A stretch of DNA of 64,000 bases, taken from Nanobdellota archaeon (GTDB lineage: Archaea > Nanobdellota > Nanobdellia > Woesearchaeales > UBA9642). Within the stretch, counting starts at the first letter, position 1, and each line of letters starts with the position of its first letter. Below the pieces are notes generated by a model. The model was not told the DNA's origin. It saw nothing but the letters and a program-made list of their open reading frames with translations, and searched no databases. The stretch spans positions 56,972 through 120,971 of the forward strand of contig JAKAKR010000004.1 of the NCBI GenBank assembly GCA_021813435.1, read 5' to 3'. Shown here piece by piece: positions 9,193 to 17,983 of this stretch. The position numbers and the translations under genes are program-made.

Positions 9193-9577
9193 CCTTTATT
9201 TGAGTAATGCGTCTATATAAATCTATCCCTCAATACGTTAGAATATTTCCGGAGCACGAACCCAAAAGTTTAAATACTGCGGTGTTATACTTATAGCATG
9301 AACTCAGTAAAGCAATCAGGTCCCAGCACAAACCCTTGTGCTGATTCAGTTCATCACGCGTTCTGATTATCTTAGATTATGCACTATTCAAAATTCTATC
9401 AATAAATGGTCTTTTATAGCAAATATTACGACTACATGCTTTTCTATACACGCATTGCCACGCTCACAATGCAGTGATACCATAAGTGTTTCCAGAGATA
9501 TTTGTGATTGCTTTGACTATGTTAAGGTTCGCCCGGTGGTAATGCTCTGGACTGCAATAATTGCTCAGATGATCAAT

Positions 9578-9649
9578 GTCGTGCGTCGTATAGTGGCAGT
9601 ACACAGGACTGTGGATCCTGTAGCCCGGGTCCGATTCCCGGCGCGTGAC
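9578..9649 (+). tRNA. tRNA-His(GTG), with encoded G-1 opposite C73
   Basis: Acceptor TCGTGCG/CGCGTGA with G-1 and C73; D arm GTAT-AGTGGCA-GTAC; anticodon arm CAGGA-CTGTGGA-TCCTG; T arm CCGGG-TCCGATT-CCCGG. No encoded CCA. Confidence 0.9.
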
Positions 9650-9684
9650 CGTAAATCCCGTATAACGCAATGGAGGACTAAAAA

Positions 9685-9783
9685 ATGAAAGAAGAAGAAA
9701 ACATTAAAAGAACCATCGCAGCTACAGATTTTGAGGCTAAGGCATCACTGAATGCTGGTCCAGTTCACTTACTTAATAACTAA
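9685..9783 (+). CDS. Possible 32-aa small ORF with strong SD, overlapping the start of the PRTase-like ORF in another frame
   Basis: tGGAGGactaaaaaATG, then MKEEENIKRTIAATDFEAKASLNAGPVHLLNN*. The next ORF (9752) begins inside it, directly after an in-frame TGA. Confidence 0.4.
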   Translation: MKEEENIKRTIAATDFEAKASLNAGPVHLLNN

Positions 9784-10525
9784 AGATATTGTTGAAACAA
9801 TAGAACAACAAATTCAAAATACGCTTTCAAGTAATGCTCAAAATCGTCTACGCTTACTTGAAGAAGAATTTCTTAAAAAATTTTGGACGTTCATTCCTGG
9901 CACTATTGATAAACGGATAATTTCTGCACAAGAATTGCGAAAAGAATTATCCTATATCACTAAGACAATTCCTTTTGTAAGCCTCGACAGAATTTATTTT
10001 TTAGAAGCAGACGCATACCTCGATATTACTCGCATCACTAATCCAGAGACATATTCGGCTTCGCTCGGTCCCCGTCCAGGAGCTAAAACCATTAACGAAC
10101 AAATCGAAGAGATAAAAAAATATGACCGGATCATGCTTGGTGATGTAGGGGCATTTGAAGGAAATACTATTATAGATATCACCACGCAAATCGAACGTGC
10201 CGGAATACGTGTTGAAAATATTATCCTTGGATGCGTGGGAAGGGATGCGCGAACAAAAATTGAATTGATAAAACCACTCACTGCGCTTTATACCTTCGCG
10301 TTCTATGAATGGATTGAACTTCGAGATCTGTTCGGTATTGATGGGCGAAAAACAGAGAACTCTGCTTACATCCCATACTGGAATAATTTAAGATCATGGG
10401 CGAGTATTGAAGAAAAGAATATCGCACAGGTGGAGCAACTTTGCAGAGAGGCGTATGCACAAACAATCGCTGTTTTACGTAATGAAGAAATCCAAAAAAT
10501 AAGACTATCAGGGGTGGAACGATGA
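9752..10525 (+). CDS. Phosphoribosyltransferase-like protein (uncharacterised; start uncertain)
   Basis: YDRIMLGDVGAFEGNTIIDITTQIERAGIRVENIILGCVG resembles the PRPP-binding loop plus following helix/strand of type I PRTases. Overlaps the downstream gene by 4 nt. Confidence 0.6.
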   Translation: MLVQFTYLITKDIVETIEQQIQNTLSSNAQNRLRLLEEEFLKKFWTFIPGTIDKRIISAQELRKELSYITKTIPFVSLDRIYFLEADAYLDITRITNPETYSASLGPRPGAKTINEQIEEIKKYDRIMLGDVGAFEGNTIIDITTQIERAGIRVENIILGCVGRDARTKIELIKPLTALYTFAFYEWIELRDLFGIDGRKTENSAYIPYWNNLRSWASIEEKNIAQVEQLCREAYAQTIAVLRNEEIQKIRLSGVER

Positions 10526-11739
10526 GTATCACTATTATTTCATCGTTTGCAGAAGATCGGTTTATGGATACGGGAAGGGTTGCGGAGGGTGGACCTGCAT
10601 TTTTTATTACCCAATTCTGCCAGAAGAATATGATTCCGTACAATCTTATCACAGGAACGAAGGGGATTGTAGCGATAGAACAAAAGAATGATCAAGAGAA
10701 GGGGTATATTACTCGAGCAGGAAAAATCATACTTCCTCAAAAAAAGGGTATGTCTTGCGTACTTATCTCTACACTGTTAGATGAATTTCCTCTCCAGCCA
10801 TGCGGCGTATGGTGTTGTGTAGATATTCAAGGGTATGTCCGAGATAAAGATAATACTGGATTTAAAAAAGTGTATGATAATCCGGCGCTCGAGCAATGTG
10901 CAGTCGTTAAAGGCACTGCTGAAGAATTGTCTTATATCTCTACAGATCGTTTGAAAAAAATACCTCTTGTTCTCAAAACTGAAGGTTCTCGCGGGTTTTC
11001 AATCATAACAAGAACAAAGGAATATGTTTTTTGGAGTAAACCTATAATGACGCAGGACACCATCGGGGCAGGAGATACGCTTTTTGCTGCATTTTGCACA
11101 AAATATTATGCCAATAAAAATATTGTTGAGAGTGCGCAATACGCGCAGCAAAGTGTCGAAGCGTTTCTCGGAACAAAAATTCGCCCTTTGCTACAGATAG
11201 GTGTTATGGGATCAGCTGCAGATTTAGCATATCCAAGAGAACTCAGGATATTTGCTGAACAAGTTGGTGAGCTGCTGGCAAAAAAGGGATGTATTACCGT
11301 ATATGGTGCAGAAAAAGATAGTGATTCGTTATCAACCGCTGCTGCGCGGGGGGCAAAAAAATCTGGTGGAAAAACCGTAGGAGTGACATATGGGAGAGGA
11401 AAAGAAATTTATGATAAAAAATCCGCAGACATTATAATTGTTACCGGCAGCGATCGTGGTGGCGGAAGGGAATTCGTACTTGTCAATAGTTGCGATGCCA
11501 TTATCGCAATCAGCGGCGGGTCGGGGACACTGACTGAACTTGCTATAGGATACCAATCGAATATTCCATTGATATGCGTTACCGGCGTTGATGGTTGGAG
11601 TGGTAAGATCGCAGGAACATTTATTGATGAACGTAAACGTGTCCAATGCCTGAAAGCCGAAACTCCTGAAGAGGCAGTAAGATTAGCAATCGTAGAAGCA
11701 AATAAAAAAATAAATAGTGGCATTCAACAAACTATTTAA
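10522..11739 (+). CDS. Fusion protein: N-terminal PfkB-like carbohydrate/nucleoside kinase plus C-terminal LOG/TIGR00725-type SLOG domain
   Basis: PfkB motif DTIGAGDTLFAAF with GGPAFFI near the N-terminus. C-terminal IGVMGSAAD...GGKTVGVTYG...GGGREFVLVNSCDAIIAISGGSGTLTELAIG matches the LOG/SLOG (P)GGxGTxxE signature. Confidence 0.82.
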   Translation: MSITIISSFAEDRFMDTGRVAEGGPAFFITQFCQKNMIPYNLITGTKGIVAIEQKNDQEKGYITRAGKIILPQKKGMSCVLISTLLDEFPLQPCGVWCCVDIQGYVRDKDNTGFKKVYDNPALEQCAVVKGTAEELSYISTDRLKKIPLVLKTEGSRGFSIITRTKEYVFWSKPIMTQDTIGAGDTLFAAFCTKYYANKNIVESAQYAQQSVEAFLGTKIRPLLQIGVMGSAADLAYPRELRIFAEQVGELLAKKGCITVYGAEKDSDSLSTAAARGAKKSGGKTVGVTYGRGKEIYDKKSADIIIVTGSDRGGGREFVLVNSCDAIIAISGGSGTLTELAIGYQSNIPLICVTGVDGWSGKIAGTFIDERKRVQCLKAETPEEAVRLAIVEANKKINSGIQQTI

Positions 11740-11761
11740 ACAAACAACACAAGGTGATATC

Positions 11762-13063
11762 ATGACAATCGAGATGGCAAAAGGCGTCCGGGATTTTGCG
11801 CCTGAAGATAAAATAATCCGTGAAAAACTCATCACGACACTGACCAGTATCTTCCAAAGATACGGCTACTCTCCTCTGGAAACTCCCTCAATCGAGCGGC
11901 TTGACACACTCACGGCAAAATTTGCTGCAGGGATCGAAAGCGATGCCGCAAAGGAAATATTCAAACTCTCAGACCAGGGCAATCGTGAATTGGGATTGCG
12001 ATTTGACCTCACTGTACCCTTCTCGAGGTTTGTGGCGTCAAATCCAAACCTGAAGATGCCATTCAAACGCTATGAGATCGGCAGGGTCTTTCGCGATGGC
12101 CCGATAAAACTGGGGCGTTACCGTGAATTCTGGCAGTGCGATGTCGATGTGACGGGAGTGAAATCAGTAAAAGCAGAGGCAGAACTCATCCTTCTTGCAC
12201 TCGACGCATTCCGTGAATTGAATCTTGACGCATACATCGAAGTGAATAACCGGAAATTACTGTACGGCATCATGGACAACTATGATATCGCACATGAGGC
12301 ACGCGAGGGAATCATCATCGCATTCGACAAGCTGAAAAAGCAGGGACTTGCAGCAGTGCAGAAGGAACTTGCAGAGAAGAATTACTGCGAATATACTATC
12401 GGAAGTATGAGTGATGTATTTACCATGGAAGGGACAACCGAGCAATTATTTGAAAAGCTTGAGCCGCTCTGCACGAGCGATCTGGGAAGAGAAGGACTTT
12501 CTGAACTCAAAGAATTGTTCTCTTATCTCAAATTTGTCCAGTCAGGAAAGGTGCGGCTCAACATCGGACTTGCGCGCGGACTCTCGTATTATACCGGGAC
12601 AGTCTTTGAAGGATTTCTTGTCGAGAGCAAAGTGACCTCCAGCATCTGCGGCGGCGGGCGCTATGATAATATGATCGGGATGTTTGCAAGCAATAACAGG
12701 GATTACCCTGCAGTGGGGATATCATTTGGGCTTGAACCTATCACTGACGCATTGCGACTATCCCATCCTGTCGAGCAGAAAACAGTGACTGAACTCTATC
12801 TTATCCCCATCAAGACATTCACTGAATCGCTTGCCATTGCAAAAGCGCTGCGTGATGCAGGACTCTGCGTTGACATCGATTTAATGGAACGAGGGATATC
12901 AAAGAATCTCGACTACGCAAACAGCAACAAGATACCCTTTGTCGGATTCATCGGCGATAGCGAACTCGCAGAGCAGAAAATCAAGATCAAGAACATGAAG
13001 ACCGGCTCAGAGAAGCTTGCAACACTCGATGAAGTCTATGCGATTGTAAGGAATGAATTGTGA
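11762..13063 (+). CDS. hisS: Histidyl-tRNA synthetase
   Basis: Class II motifs: RYGYSPLETPSIE, LRFDLTVPFSRFVA, FKRYEIGRVFRDGPIKLGRYREFWQCDVD, GLARGLSYYTGTVFE, ICGGGRYDNM. Start placed at the internal ATG 11762 instead of 11717. Confidence 0.96.
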   Translation: MTIEMAKGVRDFAPEDKIIREKLITTLTSIFQRYGYSPLETPSIERLDTLTAKFAAGIESDAAKEIFKLSDQGNRELGLRFDLTVPFSRFVASNPNLKMPFKRYEIGRVFRDGPIKLGRYREFWQCDVDVTGVKSVKAEAELILLALDAFRELNLDAYIEVNNRKLLYGIMDNYDIAHEAREGIIIAFDKLKKQGLAAVQKELAEKNYCEYTIGSMSDVFTMEGTTEQLFEKLEPLCTSDLGREGLSELKELFSYLKFVQSGKVRLNIGLARGLSYYTGTVFEGFLVESKVTSSICGGGRYDNMIGMFASNNRDYPAVGISFGLEPITDALRLSHPVEQKTVTELYLIPIKTFTESLAIAKALRDAGLCVDIDLMERGISKNLDYANSNKIPFVGFIGDSELAEQKIKIKNMKTGSEKLATLDEVYAIVRNEL

Positions 13064-13083
13064 AGGATGGATAACGCAAAACA

Positions 13084-15024
13084 TTAATCGGGATTATTCC
13101 ATGCTTGCGCCTGTTCGATGATCCCTTGCGGATAGCGCAATCTGATGTCAGTGATTTCTCCCGCATCATTCTTTACCGCGCGAGGAATCGGCATGAGATA
13201 CGCGATTGTTGCAGGATAATTGATGGCGCGTGACCGCGCAACAATCTCATCGCGCAGCTTCAGATCAAAATATATCGCGTATTTCTCGACAAGTGCCTTG
13301 ATTGCCGCATAATCCCCTTCAGACTTGATGCGCTGCAACTCTGCAAGAAGCACTCCGACGTGTTCGTGCATCTTTTCATAATCGATGATGCGCGGATAGG
13401 TCTTTTTATCCTGAACATAAAATTCCACGACCCCCTTTTCGCGAAGGTAGCTGATGATGAGGTGCGTCGCGCGATGATGATCCTCATGGATCTCATCTTC
13501 TCCCACAAAAGTGCGCATGATGAGCAGGTCGCGGAGTGTGTACGCCAGATACTCTGATTTTGCAACATCACGCGATTGCATGATGCCTTTTTCTATGAGG
13601 AGCGGGTTCCAGATATGCCAGAGCATGCATAGCTCTGCACGCGCCTCTTCCAGTGTCGAGTAATGCTCGCGCAAATGATCCCGCGGATCCCCGGCGAGTG
13701 ACTTGCTTGCAGTCCCCGCGCCATGGCCGACGACTTCGTGGAGTCCGACACTGAGCAGTTCGCGTGTCGCCATATGCTGCTCGAGAAGCGCGCGATCATC
13801 TGCTGATGCGACAAATTCATGCATGATTCTCTTGAACAATGCGCTTCGCGAAGCGTAGAGGACATTGGTGATGATGATATTTTTGCTGCCATGCTTGTCG
13901 CGGATCCATTGCGCATTCGGTAGGTTGACGCCTGCCCAGGAATACGGTCCTGCGCCGCCAGTACCGATGAGTTGGACTATCGCGTTTGCGACAGGGATAG
14001 TGTTCCACTTTTTCTTGTAGGCATTGTCCCACGGTGCAGTGTCTTCTAGTGACTGCGCAAGCGATGCCAGTGCAGTGATAGTCTGCGTCGCGTGTTCATC
14101 ACGATAATAGACGACTGCCTCAAAGAGTCCTTTCATGCCGCGCGCATCACGGTATTCCTCGATAAAACCAAGGATCATGTCTGCAACAGGATTAGTGTGC
14201 AGCCACGCAATATTATAATCATCACATAGTTTTGCAGTGCCTTCCTCGAAATATTGGATGAGGAGCTTCAATGATTTTGTCTGTTCAGGCGCGGCATACG
14301 GCAATGCTGCACGCAGATGCAAAACAACTGCTGCAAGTTCTTTGGCGTACAATCCTGCTGTCGCGCGATCATTTCCGCAGCGCCAGATCTTTTCTACAAT
14401 GCGGCCATGCTGCATCGTCACCGTGCTATTATTAGGATTCTGATCCTTAAATCCCTCAAGATCCTTTAAGGTGACGCCGTCATAATAGGTATTGCAGCTC
14501 TCAGTGATGATGTCCCCGGTCTTCGGATTCTTCTGCGTCATCATCGGTTCGAATGCAGGGTTAAAGATGATATCATCATACTGCTTCTTGTAATCTGCCT
14601 CTTGCAGTCGCGGTGCATGTTCAGCAATAACTGCGAGCACTTCTTCAAGCTCCTGACGGGTAAACTTTGGCAGGAATTTTACCCCACTCCAGAAATCATG
14701 ATTGCCATGGTTGATGCAAAGTTTTTTTGCATACTCCAAAATTTTTGGATAGATCTCAGGATATATTTTTTTGAGAAGATCTTCATGTGCGATAATTTTG
14801 AGAAGGAATGCAGTGATATCCATGCCGCGTCTTGAATGCTGTCGGTACGTGATACGGTCTCCTGCAATTGCCGCATTCCAGAGATGATACAGAAAAACCT
14901 TTTCCTGTAGTGGAAGATTCTCAAACTCAGGAATCGGAAGACGAAGTACTGCAATATCGTCGATGCGATCGATGATCTCCGGAGGAGGCTGATCGGTTTT
15001 CTGATGATGCGCGGGATGAGTCAT
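13084..15024 (-). CDS. Dipeptidyl-peptidase III-like metallopeptidase (family M49)
   Basis: SVGLHEVVGHGAGTASKSLAG with downstream YSTLEEARAELCMLWHIWNP (zinc-ligand EEARA(E/D) motif). Confidence 0.88.
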   Translation of the reverse strand: MTHPAHHQKTDQPPPEIIDRIDDIAVLRLPIPEFENLPLQEKVFLYHLWNAAIAGDRITYRQHSRRGMDITAFLLKIIAHEDLLKKIYPEIYPKILEYAKKLCINHGNHDFWSGVKFLPKFTRQELEEVLAVIAEHAPRLQEADYKKQYDDIIFNPAFEPMMTQKNPKTGDIITESCNTYYDGVTLKDLEGFKDQNPNNSTVTMQHGRIVEKIWRCGNDRATAGLYAKELAAVVLHLRAALPYAAPEQTKSLKLLIQYFEEGTAKLCDDYNIAWLHTNPVADMILGFIEEYRDARGMKGLFEAVVYYRDEHATQTITALASLAQSLEDTAPWDNAYKKKWNTIPVANAIVQLIGTGGAGPYSWAGVNLPNAQWIRDKHGSKNIIITNVLYASRSALFKRIMHEFVASADDRALLEQHMATRELLSVGLHEVVGHGAGTASKSLAGDPRDHLREHYSTLEEARAELCMLWHIWNPLLIEKGIMQSRDVAKSEYLAYTLRDLLIMRTFVGEDEIHEDHHRATHLIISYLREKGVVEFYVQDKKTYPRIIDYEKMHEHVGVLLAELQRIKSEGDYAAIKALVEKYAIYFDLKLRDEIVARSRAINYPATIAYLMPIPRAVKNDAGEITDIRLRYPQGIIEQAQAWNNPD

Positions 15025-15155
15025 ACTATGATAAGACTGTCGGAGTTTTATATAGTTTGCGCAGCAGGCGCAAATATTATGTAGTGTTATCGTATCTCCT
15101 CATGGTTTTTCCATAAAATATTTATATCCCATATCGGTGTGATGGATGAAGGTGA

Positions 15156-16643
15156 TTGCTGATGAGGATCGATATACGTGACGGATTTGATACAAAAGCC
15201 GAAGGGCTTGTTCTCGGATTATTCAATGATGATAAACTATTCCCGCAAAATCCTGAACTTGCAGCAGAAGTGAAGCAGGCGATGGACAAGAAAATTTTTG
15301 AGACAGAATTCGGCAAGACCTACCAGACAAGGATAACTAATGGACTCTATCGCCGGATACTGGTCGTCGGACTTGGAAAAAAAGAGGAATTGACGCTCGA
15401 TCGTGTCCGTAGGGCACTTGCAAAATTAGCCGCATTCTCCCGCGAACACAAATTCGAGGCAGTGACCACAGATTTACTTGAGCTCATCATTGCCGCAAAG
15501 AAGCTTGACATTAAGGATGCTGCGCGCGCAGCAGCTGAAGGTATCATCCTTGCGTCTTATGGATTCAAGAAGTATGTCAATGATGAGAAGAAAAAGAACA
15601 ATACGCTCAAGGAAGTCTCACTCAAGGTCTCTGGCGACAAGACTGCAATCATCGCTGGGCTCAAGGAAGGAGAGATCATTGCAAACGCGACAAATTACGT
15701 CAAGGACATTGTCAATGAACCGGCAAATGTCGTCAATCCCGAATACCTGGAAAATGAGGCGCGGATGCTTGCAAAAAATAAGAGCATTAAATTGCAGGTA
15801 CTCCACAAGAAAGATCTTGAAAAAGAGGGGCTCGGTGCGTTCCTCGGCGTGAGTCATGGCAGCGATCATGAACCGCGACTCATCATACTCCAATATAATA
15901 ATAATCCTAAAGAAAAGCCAACCGCAATAGTCGGCAAGGGAATCACCTTTGACTCCGGCGGTTATGACATCAAGCCCGCAGGACAATTTGCAGACATGAA
16001 ATGCGATATGTCGGGTGCAGGCGCAGTGCTGGGAACAATCCGGACTGCAAGCATGCTGAATCTCAAGCGCAACATCATCGGCGTCATCCCTGCAACAGAG
16101 AACCTCATCAACGGGCACGCGCAAAAACCAGGGGACATTGTTACTGCATACAATGGCAAGACCATTGAGATCGAAAACACTGATGCAGAAGGAAGATTGA
16201 TCCTTGCAGATGCCATATCCTATGTCGAAAAAAACTATGTGCCGGAAACCATCATCGATCTTGCAACACTTACCGGTGCATGCGTTGTAGCACTCGGATA
16301 TTATGCATCAGGGATTATGAGCAACAATGAGCACCTCTCACGCGAACTTGTCGATGCAGGATTCAAAAGTTATGATCGCGTCTGGCCGCTTCCATTCTTC
16401 GAAGAATACCAGGATAATATGGATGGGGACATCTCTGACTTAAAGAACATGTCAGTTAAAGGCAAAGGGCGCGAGGCCGGCGCAATCACTGCCGCAGTAT
16501 TCCTCTCAAAATTCGTCGACAAGGCAAAATGGGCGCATATCGACATCGCAGGACCTGCATTCCTTGCAGAAGCAAAGGATTACAACCAGAAATATGCGAG
16601 CGGCGCAGGCGTGCGGTTATTGACGTATTATCTGATGAAATAA
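15156..16643 (+). CDS. pepA: Leucyl aminopeptidase (family M17)
   Basis: GKGITFDSGGYDIKPAG, CDMSGAGAVLG, NTDAEGRLILADAISYV signature. Confidence 0.96.
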   Translation: MLMRIDIRDGFDTKAEGLVLGLFNDDKLFPQNPELAAEVKQAMDKKIFETEFGKTYQTRITNGLYRRILVVGLGKKEELTLDRVRRALAKLAAFSREHKFEAVTTDLLELIIAAKKLDIKDAARAAAEGIILASYGFKKYVNDEKKKNNTLKEVSLKVSGDKTAIIAGLKEGEIIANATNYVKDIVNEPANVVNPEYLENEARMLAKNKSIKLQVLHKKDLEKEGLGAFLGVSHGSDHEPRLIILQYNNNPKEKPTAIVGKGITFDSGGYDIKPAGQFADMKCDMSGAGAVLGTIRTASMLNLKRNIIGVIPATENLINGHAQKPGDIVTAYNGKTIEIENTDAEGRLILADAISYVEKNYVPETIIDLATLTGACVVALGYYASGIMSNNEHLSRELVDAGFKSYDRVWPLPFFEEYQDNMDGDISDLKNMSVKGKGREAGAITAAVFLSKFVDKAKWAHIDIAGPAFLAEAKDYNQKYASGAGVRLLTYYLMK

Positions 16644-16663
16644 CTATCAAAATATTCGTAGTA

Positions 16664-17065
16664 TTATAACATAGAATATTGCGCAACTTTGGTGAGCATG
16701 TTCGCGTACATCTCGCGATTCTCGGCGGCGAGCGTCTCGCTCTGATCCAAAATCTTTATCGATACGTCGTATGTTTTTGTGATATCTTTGATACGCTCTT
16801 CTAATACCGTATCATGTCGCTTCAGTTCGTAGAGCCAATGGGTTGTGATAGTGTGCAGTGCGTGTGTCTCATTGAGCCATAATCTGCCAAGATTCTTGTC
16901 AGGAAATATTTTTCGTTTCAGAAAGATATCAACATACCCCTGGTTATCAGGGATCGGCGCCTTCTTGTACGACGATGGTTTTACGCAATATTTTTTATTT
17001 GTAATAGTTGAGGCGACATCTGCAGATGATGGCAACTGATCAGTGATGTCCATAGCGCACCTCAT
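16664..17065 (-). CDS. Hypothetical protein (133 aa)
   Basis: Intact ORF in a gap between convergent/divergent genes; no family recognised. Confidence 0.5.
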   Translation of the reverse strand: MRCAMDITDQLPSSADVASTITNKKYCVKPSSYKKAPIPDNQGYVDIFLKRKIFPDKNLGRLWLNETHALHTITTHWLYELKRHDTVLEERIKDITKTYDVSIKILDQSETLAAENREMYANMLTKVAQYSML

Positions 17066-17235
17066 GAATCATCAAAACGTGTTACAGAGATATTTAAATA
17101 TTTCTTTTTGAGATACTCCTGTTTGACTGTATCTCATCTATCCCATCATGATCCAGCGATTCTGGACGTGTGGAAGTTGCGATGATATGAGTTGATGACC
17201 GATAACTATAAATAATGCAGGAAAAATAAGAGAGC

Positions 17236-17763
17236 ATGAATGTTATTGACGTAATAAAAAAAAGAAGAAGCATCAGGACATTTACAGATAAAGAAGTTTC
17301 CCGTAAGTTACTGCAAGAGCTTATCGATGCTGCGCGGCTCGCCCATTCAGGGAATAATGCGCAGCCCTGGAGGTATAAGATTATCACTCGCGATGATGAG
17401 AAGAACTTGCTTAAGACGCACAAGATATTCAAACAAAGTTTTGTCTACAATGCGCCAGTCATTATCCTTTGTTGCAGCGATCCGGCAGTCTATCCGCAGG
17501 AAAAATTCGATAAGGATTATGACAGTTCGAATGCATTTCGCGCAGTGCGTGACCTGAGTCTTTCTGCACAGAATCTTGTCTTACGCGCAACAGAGCTTGG
17601 GCTTGGGACATGCTATGTAGGATGGATGAATAAAACCAAAATAAAAAAACTATTCAATCTTCCTGGGCGATACATTGTTCCTTATGTCATTACTGTCGGC
17701 TATGCAAAGATCAATCCGCCAGAGCATAAGAAGAAAAGGAGTGAAGAGATTATTCTAACATAG
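17236..17763 (+). CDS. Nitroreductase family protein
   Basis: MNVIDVIKKRRSIRTFTDKEV...LIDAARLAHSGNNAQPWRY...NLVLRATELGLGTCYVGW. Confidence 0.92.
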   Translation: MNVIDVIKKRRSIRTFTDKEVSRKLLQELIDAARLAHSGNNAQPWRYKIITRDDEKNLLKTHKIFKQSFVYNAPVIILCCSDPAVYPQEKFDKDYDSSNAFRAVRDLSLSAQNLVLRATELGLGTCYVGWMNKTKIKKLFNLPGRYIVPYVITVGYAKINPPEHKKKRSEEIILT

Positions 17764-17773
17764 GTCTAGTCGC

Positions 17774-17785
17774 AACATTTAAATA
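17774..17785 (+). promoter_or_regulatory. Box A (TATA) element upstream of valS
   Basis: AACATTTAAATA; near-identical AACATTTAAAAA occurs upstream of several other genes in the window. Confidence 0.5.
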
Positions 17786-17983
17786 TCCTCATTTAATCTT
17801 CTCAGATATACTACAGGCATTATCGCAATTGTTCGCGTGATATGCATTTGCTTAGCAGGCTCACATCGCAATGATGATTGATTGTGTGTCGAGTTATTTG
17901 TGATCATTTCGTTCAATCGAAGGTTCGCTAGCTGCTCAACAAATTGACAAGAACAAAAAGCGCAGATCTTTTGCAATCACATT

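Noticed and set aside
9338-9688. 116-aa plus ORF spanning tRNA-His
   Set aside because: Reads through a well-formed tRNA; not a credible protein.
15618-16124. 168-aa minus ORF inside the M17 aminopeptidase gene
   Set aside because: Antisense to a clear catalytic region; no recognisable motif.
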